Shown: one piece after another, positions 1 through 8,693 of the stretch | Numbering within the stretch: the stretch's first letter is position 1 | How the letters are laid out: every line of letters begins with the position of its first letter | Origin: DSUN01 sp035527715 | GTDB lineage: Bacteria > Planctomycetota > PUPC01 > DSUN01 | DNA: 15,029 bases | NCBI GenBank assembly: GCA_035527715.1 | Contig: DATKZY010000036.1 | Span: 1 to 15,029, forward strand | Direction of reading: 5' to 3' | Notes under the pieces: model-generated | Database searches by the model: none | Told to the model about the DNA's origin: nothing | Seen by the model: the letters and a program-made list of their open reading frames with translations, nothing else | Made by a program: the position numbers and the translations under genes

Positions 1-523
1 AGGCGACGTCGCCCGCCTCGGCGAGCTGGCGTCGGGCCACCTCGCCCTCGGCGGGGTCGTGCGAGGTGAGCTTTCCGATGGCGAAGGGCAGTTGTGCGGC
101 GGCCCTCTTCTCGTCGCGGAGGCGGGCGGAGAGCTCGAGGAGGGCGGCGGCCCTGGGATGGGTGCGGAACTGGGTGCTGGCCTCGCGGCAGAGCAGGATG
201 GCCTCGGCGAACTGGGCGTCCTGCTCGAGGGCGAGGATCTTTTCGATGGCCTGGTTGAACGCCTCGTCGTTCGGCGGGGGCTCGACGGCCTTGGGCGGCT
301 CCTTCGCAGGGGCGGGCGAAGGCTCGGGGACGGCGACCTTCTCGGGCGGCGGGGGCGCGGGCGCCGGAGGCTTCGGGGCCTCGTCCTTGCCGCATCCCGC
401 CGCGAGGAGGCCGGCGAGGGCCAGGGCCGCGAGGGCCAGGGTGCGGCGGGCTACTTGTCGTCCTTGTCGGCGGCGTTCGCGATCGGCTGCTCGGTGAGGC
501 GGCCGCGGGCGAACTTGGACCAT
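1..523 (-). CDS. Pro-rich lipoprotein with helical domain (partial, runs off left edge)
   Basis: The minus-strand frame is open from the left edge to an ATG at 523-521, with no stop in about 174 codons; the C-terminus is outside the window. Reading from that ATG, residues 28-44 form a short hydrophobic stretch ending in the lipobox LLAAGC, with the lipidated Cys at residue 44 (codon 394-392). A Lys/Pro/Ala/Glu-rich linker of about 35 residues follows, then a helical, TPR-like segment (NDEAFNQAIEKILALEQDAQFAEAI and onward). The start is uncertain. The only ATG lies 73 bp inside the upstream giant gene and gives a long, Arg-rich n-region; a nearer non-ATG start is possible. Overlap and shared strand suggest translation coupled to the giant protein. 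A role as a membrane-anchored partner of that protein is inference; the family is not recognised. Confidence 0.72.
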   Translation of the reverse strand, partial: MVQVRPRPPHRAADRERRRQGRQVARRTLALAALALAGLLAAGCGKDEAPKPPAPAPPPPEKVAVPEPSPAPAKEPPKAVEPPPNDEAFNQAIEKILALEQDAQFAEAILLCREASTQFRTHPRAAALLELSARLRDEKRAAAQLPFAIGKLTSHDPAEGEVARRQLAEAGDVA

Positions 524-3500
524 TTGCTGGCCGGGTAGTCCCACGTGAGCTTCCTGAACATTCGGAAGGCGCTGACGAAGTCGTTGTGCTTCGTGAGGCA
601 GTCGCCGCACCAGTACATGGCTTCGGCGATCAGCTCGGGCTCCATCTCGGCGTTGGCGATGACACCCTTGAAGACCTCGACGGCCTTGGACAGCTCCTCG
701 GCCTGCATGTAGCACTGGGCGCTGAGCACGAGGGTGCGCCCGGCGAGACGGTGAGTGGGGAAGCGGACGGCGAGGCGGCCGAAGACCTGCGCGGCCGTCT
801 TGTTCATCTCGCGGGCCTGCATCTCCAGCTTCTCGCGCGCGACGGGGTCGGGCAGGGCGGCGGCCTGGGTGCGGATGCCGTCGCCCTTCGTGAGGAAGTA
901 GCGGCCGAGGCGTGCGATGGTCTCGGCGACCAGCTCGTTGTCGGGGTAGCGGTACGAGAGCTTCACGTACTCCTCGCAGGCCTGGTCAATGAGGCCCATC
1001 TTCTCGTAGACGAGGGCCTTCTTGTACTGGGCCTTGGGCGCGTAGGGGCTGTCGGGATACGTGGCCGCGATGTCGGTGAAGCGCGTGGCGGCCTCCATGT
1101 AGTGGTTCTTCTTCGCATCCTCGTCCTTGTCCTCGCTGGCGAATTCGAGGGCGAGGTCGGCGAGCAGGTACTCGGCCTGGGCGCGGGCCTCGGTGTCGGG
1201 GAAGTCGCGGATGGCCTCCTCGAGGAGCTTCTTGCCCTGGGCGATCTCGGAGCGGGCCAGGTCCTCCTGGCCCAGCTCGCGGTGGCGCTTGGCCAGCTCG
1301 AAGTAGGCCTCGGCGATGGAGAACTGCGTCTGCACGGCGATCTGCGGGTCGGTGAACTGGCGGGTGAAGGGCACGACCTCGGCGTTGCTGCCCTTGAAGA
1401 CGAGGAGCACCCGCTCGACCGCCTCGGGGGCGCCCGGGCGCGTGTAGGTCGCGACGAGCTTGTCGCCATAGTCCACGGCCAGCGTGCCGGGGGCCTTGGC
1501 CTCCGCGGCGTCGCCCTTGTAGGCGATCTTCGCCACGCCCTTGAACACGCCCGAGTGGGTGAACGTCTCGCTCAGCGTCACCTCCTGCGTGGCCCCCGAC
1601 GTGGCGCGGACGGCGAGCGCCACGGCGTCGGGCTGGTCGCTGGCGTCGCGCAGGGGGTCAATGACGCGGAAGTAAACGCTCTCGCCGATGTGGACGCTGT
1701 CGAGCGGCTCGCGGCAGCGTCGCTCCATCACGTCGAAGAACGGGTCCGCGGCCAGGCTCACCTTGCGGGTGACCCACTGGGTCTTGCCGTCGGGGGCCTT
1801 GAACTGGAAGCCGAGCAGGATCTCGTCGGAGCCGTTCACGCTGAGGACCGGGGGCGTCTGTGCATCGAAGTCCTCGTCGTCGTCGGCGAGAGAGGCCTCG
1901 GGCAGCTTGCCCAGCTCGACGGGCACGAGGAAGGTGAAGCGGCCGTCGTCGAGCGCGTCGCCCGCGTAGGGGTTCCCGCGCACGAGCAGGCCCTTGTAGC
2001 CGGGCGGGGGCGGCGGGCTGGGAGCGTTGCTCGGGCGCGACACGAGGCGGATGGTGCCGGGCACGTTCGGGTCGAACGGCCCCTCGGGCGGCTTGCCATG
2101 GGCCTTCAGGCCGCTGGAGGTCTGGGCGAAGAGGGCCGCCGTGCTCTCGGGCGACTGCGCGATGAAGGGGAACAGCACCTCGACGAGCAGCGGCCCGCCG
2201 AGCAGCAGCGGCGTCGGCTTCGCCGGCTCGGGCTGCTGGGGCCACGCGGCGGTCATCGAGCGGGTGGCGGGCACCACCTCCTCCGGGGCCGTCGTGATGC
2301 CTTCGGCGCCCTGGCCCGGTGGCACAGGCATCCTGCCTGTGACTCGCCTGCCCACAGGCAATATGCCTGTGCCACCGCCCGCCGCAGCCGCTGCCTTCAG
2401 CTCGTCGGGCGGCAGGGGAGCCGATGCCACCTCGAACACCCGCACGCACGGCGGCTCGAACCACGACTGCTCGATGACCGCCGTCCGCTCCCACGGGATG
2501 CCGGGGTCGGTGTTCTCCTTGTCGAGGTAGGCGAGCAGCAGGTCGTCGCCCTCGGCCACCTTGATCTCGCTGGGCCGCTGCGGCTCGGCCTTCACGGGGA
2601 ACACGGTGCCGAGGAACACGCCCGAGTGGTCCTCCGTCTCCAGGGCCTTGAGCTCGACGGGCTTTCCCTCGGTGCTGCGCACGGTGAACGCCACGGTGTC
2701 GGGCGTGTCCCCCGTGTCGCCGTCGGGGTCGTTGATGAACACCTGGATCGCGTCGCCCGCCTTGAAGCGTCGCATGGGGATGTAGCGTGCCTTCCGCTCG
2801 CCCCGGCCGTCGAGCGTGTACTCGACGAAGCAGGCGCTGAGCGCGGCGTTGCTGAAGGTGGCGGACAGGAATGCCTCGTGCTGCTCGCCGCCCTCGGTGA
2901 TCGGGGTCGGGTCCTCGTAGCTCACCGTGATCCGGTCGCCCGGCACGATCTCGAGCACGTCGTTCTGCCGCAGCGCCATGAAGTCCTCCGGCGTCGGCAG
3001 CACGGCCTTGCCCGCGGCGTCGTCGAGCGTGATCCGCGCGATCGCCGGGGCGTCCGTCTCGAAGTCGATCAGCGTCAGGCGGATCACCCGCGCCCGCAAC
3101 CCGGCGGGGAAGGCCACGTCGAACACCGAGTTCTCCTCCGACGCCGCGACGGTGGCCGGGCTCATTGCGACCCCCGCCTTGATCTGCGGGTGCGCCGCCG
3201 GGTCGAACATCGCGAACGGCGCCGGGGCGAGGAACGGCGGCGCATCCGTGTCCGTCATCACCCGGAACTCGGCATTGGCCTTCCGCGTCGCCGCCACGTA
3301 CACGTCGAGCCGGTGCACGCCCTTGCCCAGGGACCTGCGGACGCGCGTGGCCGACTCCCCCGGCCCTGGCCCGGTCGAGGCCGCGGGCTGCCCGTCCACC
3401 GCCACCAGGCAGCTCGCCCCGCCGGCGGGCGCGTCGGCGGGGGTCGCCACCTCGAACGTCCGCACCTTGCGCATCGGCTGGTAGAACGCCCCCTTGAAGT

Positions 3501-6500
3501 GAGCGAGGAACCAGCTCCCCTCCTTCTCTGCCGCCAGGTGCATGGGGTCGGCGAAGCCGCCCACGCCCGGGCCCCACTTCGCCTCGAGGCTCCGCACCTG
3601 CGCGGTGAACTTCGGCGTGCCCTCCTTCAGCCACCCCTCGTCGAGATACTGCACCCACTCGGCCAGCCCGGCCGGCGGCCGGTTGAGCAGGCCGAACCTC
3701 ACGACTTCGAGCGAGAGCGACCCGTCCCACGGTTGGAACGCCTCGGGCCACGAGCCCACTGTCTGGAAGTCGCGGCCGTTCAGGCTCGTGCCGACCGTGA
3801 AGCTCTTGAGCCGGCGCCCCGGCACGTTCGCCACCACCCGCATCTTCCCCGGCGCGACATTGTCGTTGAGGTCTATCGTGAAGCTCTTCGGTCGGATATT
3901 GTCGGGCAGCCCCACCCAGGCGGGGCGGTTGCCCGCCGCTGTCCCCGCGAGGGGGCTGAGGACGGAATTGGGTTCCCTGCCGTCGTCCGAGTCGCTCGCC
4001 ATGGCCACGGCCTGGCCCGACGCGGTGGGGACGGCCCCCTCGAACACACCCGAGTGGGTACCGGTCTCCTCCAGCGGGAAGGCGGCGATCGAGTCGCCGC
4101 TCGCCGCCGCGACCCGCACCATCACCTTATCCTTCGCCGCTGTCGCGCTCCGGTCGCCATCCACGACTCGCACGTTGAAGCGGTTGCCCGGCTTCACCTG
4201 GTCCTCGGCCCGCACGGTGCTCAGCGCCACGGCGGCCTCTGGCTCCTCCTCGTCGCCCAGGCGCTGGCGGATCAAGGCGTCGAGCGCCCGGGCGTCGCGC
4301 TCGTCCTTCGACAGGACGCGGCCCGACGACACGAGCAGCTCGGCATCGGTGGCCACCTCGAGAGCGGTCGGCGCGCTGAGGGCGATCTTGTGGGCCCGCT
4401 TGAACCCCTCCGAGAAGTCGTAGCGCACCACGTCCTTCCCCACGACCTCGAGGGTGCCGTTCCCCTTCGCCGGCGGCGCCAGCGCGGTCGCGAGCTGGCC
4501 CCGGAACTTCGTCTTCGAGTCGCCGAACGGCAGGAGCAGGAAGAGCTCCTCGTCGCCCGAGTCGGCCCAGGCGCGGATCTCGATCGCCGCGGACTGGCCG
4601 ACGACGGCCAGGTTGCGGTCCTCCAGGTTCACCTTCAGCGGCTTTCCGGGCACGAGGAACCGCCGCTGCGCGGTCGTGCCGACCTGGATCTCGGTGGGCT
4701 CCTCGAGCTTGCGCATCTTGAGCTTCGTGCGGCCCTCGAGGATGCGGGCCAGGGCGTGGTCGGGCACGCGGGCGAACACGGCGTCGAGGTTCTCGAGCGC
4801 CTCGCGGTGTTCTTCCTGGTCGAACTTCACCAGGGCGATGTGGTAGTAGGCCTCGGCCTGGACGTAGGGGTCCTTGCTCCGGGTCAGCTTCTCGAGCTGG
4901 AGCACGGCCTGGTCGTAGCGGCGGGTCTGGCGGTCCACCTCGGCGACCTGAATCTGGGCCTCGTTCTGCGCGCGGGTGCCCTCGAACTCCTTGGCCGCCG
5001 CGATCCGCTCGTAGAGGGCTCGTGCCCTCGGGTACTCCTTCCGCGCGCACGCGATGTCGGCGTAGGCCAGCAGCAGCCGCGCGCGCACCTCGGGCTGGAA
5101 GCCGTCGCCCACCGAGTCGAACCACTGGATCATCGCGCGGGCCAGGTCCTCGGCCGCGCCGAAGTCGCCGACCTCGCAGTAGCGGCCGACGAGCCAGATG
5201 GAGAAGGCCGGGTCGAGTTCCTGGAGCATCGTCTTGAGCACGGCGCCGTGGCCGGTGCACAGCTCCCAGGCGCTCTGGAGCTTGCCGGTGAGGTAGGCGG
5301 CCTGGGCCGCGTAGAGGGGGTAGCGGCGGTCGTCGCGCTTGACGGGGATGAAGCCGCCGACGTTGGAGAGGGACTTCGAGCGGACGGCGACGAGGCTGCT
5401 GGCGGTCTCCGCGGGCAGATCGGTCTTCATGAGGTCGAGACCGACCTGGCTCCAGACGAGCGCGAGGTCGCTGAGGCCGCCGGCGTCGGCCTCCGCGTCG
5501 GCGAACTGGATGGCGGCCTTGGCGAGGTCGTGCTGGAACGCGGTGTTCCGCGTGTCGCGCGCCATCTTCCAGAAGTGGGGGACGGCGCGGAAGAGGTCGG
5601 CCTGGCGGCCCTGCGCCACCGCGCCCTGGACGACGAGCGAGGCGAGCGTCTCGAAGCCCCAGCCCTGGAGCCACGACGCCGGCGTGCACTGCGGGAAGAT
5701 GCCAAGGAGGGTGTCCAGCTCCTCCTTGGTGAGTGTCTTGCCGTCGCCGAGCTTCGCCAGCGCCCCGAGGAAGGGGGGGCCGAGGCGCACGGGGGCCGAC
5801 CTCACCTTGTCGAGGTAGGCCCGCAGCCGGCGGAAGAACTCCCTGCGGCCGTCCGGCGTCGAGGGGTCCGCCGCGGCGGCGAAGTAGCCGCCGCCCATCG
5901 CGTAGGTGTCGAAGCGGGTCTTGCCCCAGAGCGACTCGGCCTTGGCGAGCATGGCGTCGCGGACCGCCCTGTCCGCGCCGAGGGCCTGGGTCTGCCAGTG
6001 CCAGAAGTCGGCGCGGGTCCAGGCCGGGCGGGGCTCATCGCCGTAGCCGAAGGGCAGCGCGTCGAACTTGGCAAGGAAGGCGGCGGCGGCGTTGGCGACC
6101 TTCCTTTGGCGGTCGAAGCCGAAGTCCCAGTAGCGCCAGTCGAACACGCCGGTGCGGTTGGCCTCCTCGACGAACAGGTCGTCGAAGTGCCGCTCGACGG
6201 GGTACTTCCCGATGAGGCCGGGGAACTCCTTGCGGATGAGCCACTGGTAGCTGCACGTGGTGCTGCGGAGGGATTCGTCGGGCCGGTAGTCGGACGCGTG
6301 GAGGGCCTTCCGGTCCACGATCGCGGCCATCAGGGCCTCGCCGCGCTCGCGCTCGAGCCAGCCGTCGCCGGCCCGCGTCGCGCGGAACCAGTCGAAGAGG
6401 ACGGGTGAGAACTGGCCGCGGGCGAGCTGGTCGGCGAGGGCCTTCTCGAACAGCGCGTTGAGGCGGAGAGTGCGGTCCCGGTACGCCAGCGGGCTCTGCC

Positions 6501-8613
6501 ACCAGCCGTGGTCGGGCGTGAGGAACACGCAGGCCTCGGCCACCTCGGAGAGGATGCGGCGCGATGCGGCGTCGCCGAGCCGGTCGGCCCGGAGCGCGAG
6601 CTGGTCGGCGAGGGCCTCGGCCTGGAAGTCAATGGTCTCGAACGCATCGAGGCGGCACCGGGTGATGTAGGCGAGAATGGCGCGGCCGAAGGGCACGCGC
6701 TTCGTGTCGCAGTCGCGCACCAGTGGATAGAGGGTGCGGGCCGCCTTGAGGAAGTCGCCCTGGCTCTTCTCGCTCTCGGCCACGATGGCCTCCGCCAGGG
6801 CGCGGCACAGGCCGTTGGGCGCCTTCGCGGGGTCCGCCTTGGGGTCGAGGGCGCGGCGGAATGCCTGCTCGAGCGGGGCGAACTGGCTGGCGAGCTCCTG
6901 GGCGGCCTTGGGGTTCGCGGCGCGCAGGTCCTTGCGCACCCAGTCCGCCCAGTCGCGGAAGCGGCGATGCGCGTTGCTGAACACGTCGCCGCGCTCCCGA
7001 GAGCCGTAGGGCACCCAGGCAAGGGAGTCGAGGACGGCGACCAGGGACGCCTTGCTGTTGGGGTCTCCGCCGGCCGCGGCGTCGCCCACGTCCCAGGCGG
7101 CCCCGACGCAGGCTCGCGCGGCGCGCGGGTCGAGGGCCATGGGCGTGCGGGCGAGCACGTCGGCGCCGAAGCGGGCGAGGGCGCGGTGGTAATCGGCGTC
7201 GGAGGGCTTCTTGCCGCCCTGCGCGTGCTGGTCGCGCCAGGCGGGCCAGAGCTGGCCCTCGATGAGATCGAAGGGCTCGTGGTAGTCGAGGTGCCACGCC
7301 TCGCGGCGGACGAGGTGCTCGAGGGCCTCGGGCAGGCCGTCGCCGGCGGCGAGGGCGTTGATCACGGCGGCGTCGCGCGACGGGACGGCGCGCAGGACGG
7401 CGGCCTGCTGCCGGATGAGGTCGCGCGTGGGGGCCTGGGTGTGGAAGGGGATGTGGCGGGTGGCATCGCAGCGGCGGAACAGGTCGCCGTGGCGGGCCGC
7501 GAGGCCGGCCCACTGTTCGCGGCTGGCGAGCAGGCCCGCGACGGGGCCGCTGCCGGGCAGGCGCCATTCGAGGATGGCCTCGCGGTCCGCGTCGCCGAGC
7601 TTCTCGAAGGCTTCGACGAAGAAGGCGGCCTTCAGCGCACCCTGGCGTTGCCAGGCGGTGGCGTCGAAGTACGCGGCCGCCCCGCCGTCGCTGAAGGCGT
7701 GCACGATGTCCTTGAGTGTGGCAGCGGTGGGGCAGGCGGCGAAGCAGGCGCGGGCGGCGGCCACGACGGGCTCGAATGCCTTGTCGAGCGCGGCGCGCTC
7801 CTTGCCGGCGGAACCTGCCTTGAACTCGAGGTTGGCGACGAACAGGGCATACTGGAGCGAGCGGCGGCGGTCGCCGCGGACGGCGGGGACGATTCGCCTG
7901 CAAAAGGGCAGAGCGGCGAAATGGTCCTCGCGGCCGTGCACGACCTCGCCCATCAGGAAGTCGAGATGCTCCCAGAACCACAGGCGCTCCTGCTCGAGGG
8001 GGAGCCCCTGGGCGAGGACGAGCTGGAGCATCCGGGCCATGCCGGCCCAGTCGCGCCGGCGCCGGGCCTGGTCGAGGTACCAGGCGTCGAACTGCCGCAC
8101 CGCCGGGGCCTGCCGCAGCTGGTCGCCGTGGGCGGAGAGGAACCCATACGCCTCGTCGTCCGCGCCCAGGAAATCAACGAGCGTCTGGCAGAGCCTGCCG
8201 GCGGCTTCGGATGCAGCGCCATCGCCCTCCGGGGCCGCGAGGAGGAGGGCCTTGTAGCGAGCGGAGGCGGTGCGGAAATCGCCTGCCAGCAGCGCGTTCT
8301 CGGCTGCCATCAGGAGCAGCGACGGCGTGGCACGGTAGTTCTGGGCCAGGTAGCCCTTGACGGCGAGCGAGACGGCGTAGCAGTGGCCGAGCCGCTGGCC
8401 GGTGGTGATGAGCTCCTTGACCTGGTCCTCAGGTGTCCCGCCGGGGTCGGCCTGGACCCTCTGGAGGAGCTGCTGGAACGCCTCCTCTTCCTTGGCGACT
8501 TTCGTCTCGCCCGCCGAGGCGGCCGTCAGGGCGAGAAGGAGGGCGCAGGCGACAGCCACCGCTCGGCCAGAGCGCGAGGTCTGGCGCGCGTCGTGTGGGC
8601 CTCGCGTGCTCAT
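451..8613 (-). CDS. Giant secreted TPR / beta-repeat protein (2,720 aa)
   Basis: The start at 8613 is chosen because AAGGGG (8627-8622) sits 8 bases upstream, a typical signal peptide follows (Arg-containing n-region, ACALLLALTAASA, cleavage near residue 35), and the next upstream ATG at 8676 lies upstream of the predicted transcription start. Layout in residues: about 36-1170 is alpha-helical with no family I can name. About 1170-1300 is TPR-like (paired helices with YDQAVLQLEKL and HREALENLDAVF). About 1320-2420 is beta-rich, with HSGVF motifs at 1520, 1996 and 2353 and a degenerate version near 1370, most followed by a GD-hydrophobic-Y strand. A PA14-like segment lies at about 1695-1795. 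About 2425-2720 is a second TPR block resembling BamD/YbgF-type proteins (YPDSPYAPKAQYKKA, YPDNELVAETIARLG). I infer a periplasmic or outer-envelope scaffold; no catalytic motif is visible. An in-frame repeat is embedded at 2317-2377. It is first in an operon with the lipoprotein. Confidence 0.88.
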   Translation of the reverse strand: MSTRGPHDARQTSRSGRAVAVACALLLALTAASAGETKVAKEEEAFQQLLQRVQADPGGTPEDQVKELITTGQRLGHCYAVSLAVKGYLAQNYRATPSLLLMAAENALLAGDFRTASARYKALLLAAPEGDGAASEAAGRLCQTLVDFLGADDEAYGFLSAHGDQLRQAPAVRQFDAWYLDQARRRRDWAGMARMLQLVLAQGLPLEQERLWFWEHLDFLMGEVVHGREDHFAALPFCRRIVPAVRGDRRRSLQYALFVANLEFKAGSAGKERAALDKAFEPVVAAARACFAACPTAATLKDIVHAFSDGGAAAYFDATAWQRQGALKAAFFVEAFEKLGDADREAILEWRLPGSGPVAGLLASREQWAGLAARHGDLFRRCDATRHIPFHTQAPTRDLIRQQAAVLRAVPSRDAAVINALAAGDGLPEALEHLVRREAWHLDYHEPFDLIEGQLWPAWRDQHAQGGKKPSDADYHRALARFGADVLARTPMALDPRAARACVGAAWDVGDAAAGGDPNSKASLVAVLDSLAWVPYGSRERGDVFSNAHRRFRDWADWVRKDLRAANPKAAQELASQFAPLEQAFRRALDPKADPAKAPNGLCRALAEAIVAESEKSQGDFLKAARTLYPLVRDCDTKRVPFGRAILAYITRCRLDAFETIDFQAEALADQLALRADRLGDAASRRILSEVAEACVFLTPDHGWWQSPLAYRDRTLRLNALFEKALADQLARGQFSPVLFDWFRATRAGDGWLERERGEALMAAIVDRKALHASDYRPDESLRSTTCSYQWLIRKEFPGLIGKYPVERHFDDLFVEEANRTGVFDWRYWDFGFDRQRKVANAAAAFLAKFDALPFGYGDEPRPAWTRADFWHWQTQALGADRAVRDAMLAKAESLWGKTRFDTYAMGGGYFAAAADPSTPDGRREFFRRLRAYLDKVRSAPVRLGPPFLGALAKLGDGKTLTKEELDTLLGIFPQCTPASWLQGWGFETLASLVVQGAVAQGRQADLFRAVPHFWKMARDTRNTAFQHDLAKAAIQFADAEADAGGLSDLALVWSQVGLDLMKTDLPAETASSLVAVRSKSLSNVGGFIPVKRDDRRYPLYAAQAAYLTGKLQSAWELCTGHGAVLKTMLQELDPAFSIWLVGRYCEVGDFGAAEDLARAMIQWFDSVGDGFQPEVRARLLLAYADIACARKEYPRARALYERIAAAKEFEGTRAQNEAQIQVAEVDRQTRRYDQAVLQLEKLTRSKDPYVQAEAYYHIALVKFDQEEHREALENLDAVFARVPDHALARILEGRTKLKMRKLEEPTEIQVGTTAQRRFLVPGKPLKVNLEDRNLAVVGQSAAIEIRAWADSGDEELFLLLPFGDSKTKFRGQLATALAPPAKGNGTLEVVGKDVVRYDFSEGFKRAHKIALSAPTALEVATDAELLVSSGRVLSKDERDARALDALIRQRLGDEEEPEAAVALSTVRAEDQVKPGNRFNVRVVDGDRSATAAKDKVMVRVAAASGDSIAAFPLEETGTHSGVFEGAVPTASGQAVAMASDSDDGREPNSVLSPLAGTAAGNRPAWVGLPDNIRPKSFTIDLNDNVAPGKMRVVANVPGRRLKSFTVGTSLNGRDFQTVGSWPEAFQPWDGSLSLEVVRFGLLNRPPAGLAEWVQYLDEGWLKEGTPKFTAQVRSLEAKWGPGVGGFADPMHLAAEKEGSWFLAHFKGAFYQPMRKVRTFEVATPADAPAGGASCLVAVDGQPAASTGPGPGESATRVRRSLGKGVHRLDVYVAATRKANAEFRVMTDTDAPPFLAPAPFAMFDPAAHPQIKAGVAMSPATVAASEENSVFDVAFPAGLRARVIRLTLIDFETDAPAIARITLDDAAGKAVLPTPEDFMALRQNDVLEIVPGDRITVSYEDPTPITEGGEQHEAFLSATFSNAALSACFVEYTLDGRGERKARYIPMRRFKAGDAIQVFINDPDGDTGDTPDTVAFTVRSTEGKPVELKALETEDHSGVFLGTVFPVKAEPQRPSEIKVAEGDDLLLAYLDKENTDPGIPWERTAVIEQSWFEPPCVRVFEVASAPLPPDELKAAAAAGGGTGILPVGRRVTGRMPVPPGQGAEGITTAPEEVVPATRSMTAAWPQQPEPAKPTPLLLGGPLLVEVLFPFIAQSPESTAALFAQTSSGLKAHGKPPEGPFDPNVPGTIRLVSRPSNAPSPPPPPGYKGLLVRGNPYAGDALDDGRFTFLVPVELGKLPEASLADDDEDFDAQTPPVLSVNGSDEILLGFQFKAPDGKTQWVTRKVSLAADPFFDVMERRCREPLDSVHIGESVYFRVIDPLRDASDQPDAVALAVRATSGATQEVTLSETFTHSGVFKGVAKIAYKGDAAEAKAPGTLAVDYGDKLVATYTRPGAPEAVERVLLVFKGSNAEVVPFTRQFTDPQIAVQTQFSIAEAYFELAKRHRELGQEDLARSEIAQGKKLLEEAIRDFPDTEARAQAEYLLADLALEFASEDKDEDAKKNHYMEAATRFTDIAATYPDSPYAPKAQYKKALVYEKMGLIDQACEEYVKLSYRYPDNELVAETIARLGRYFLTKGDGIRTQAAALPDPVAREKLEMQAREMNKTAAQVFGRLAVRFPTHRLAGRTLVLSAQCYMQAEELSKAVEVFKGVIANAEMEPELIAEAMYWCGDCLTKHNDFVSAFRMFRKLTWDYPASKWSKFARGRLTEQPIANAADKDDK
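2317..2377. repeat. Palindromic double-hairpin repeat inserted in the giant gene
   Basis: A perfect 15-bp inverted repeat (CGGTGGCACAGGCAT at 2317-2331 and its complement at 2363-2377) encloses two small hairpins. Each has the stem CACAGGCA/TGCCTGTG with a 3-base loop (2323-2341 and 2353-2371). Being near-palindromic, it reads as TGILPV...MPVPP on either strand. In the giant protein it falls at about residues 2079-2099, between an Ala/Gly run and a Pro-rich linker, and keeps the frame open. From memory, repeats of this kind are scattered through planctomycete-like and related genomes; that is recollection, not a search result. Confidence 0.85.
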
Positions 8614-8663
8614 GAGCTCAGCCCCTTGTGCCGGAAGGTCTTCCGCTCGCCTTCGATTCTCAC

Positions 8664-8692
8664 AGAATAGACCCACGCCCGCCCCGTGTCAA
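8664..8692 (-). promoter_or_regulatory. Sigma70-type promoter of the giant gene
   Basis: On the minus strand, TTGACA (8692-8687) and TATTCT (8669-8664) are separated by exactly 17 bases (8686-8670). This predicts transcription starting near 8657 and a leader of about 45 bases before the ATG at 8613. The -35 box is one base from the edge of the foldback element at 8694. Confidence 0.72.
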
Positions 8693-8693
8693 G

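Noticed and set aside
2317..2377. CRISPR-like repeat or terminator
   Set aside because: There are only two inverted hairpins, no spacers of regular length, and the element lies in the middle of an open coding frame.
586..6408. Very long open frame on the plus strand (about 1,940 codons) opposite the giant gene
   Set aside because: Its product is a low-complexity mix of Gly, Leu, Arg, Glu, His and Val with no signal peptide or domain, as expected opposite a GC-rich gene with strong third-position bias. The minus frame carries the signal peptide, TPRs and promoter.
8614..8676. Upstream start (8676) for the giant protein, adding 21 residues
   Set aside because: It would begin upstream of the predicted transcription start (about 8657), lies just 5' of a good signal peptide start, and has no better ribosome binding site.
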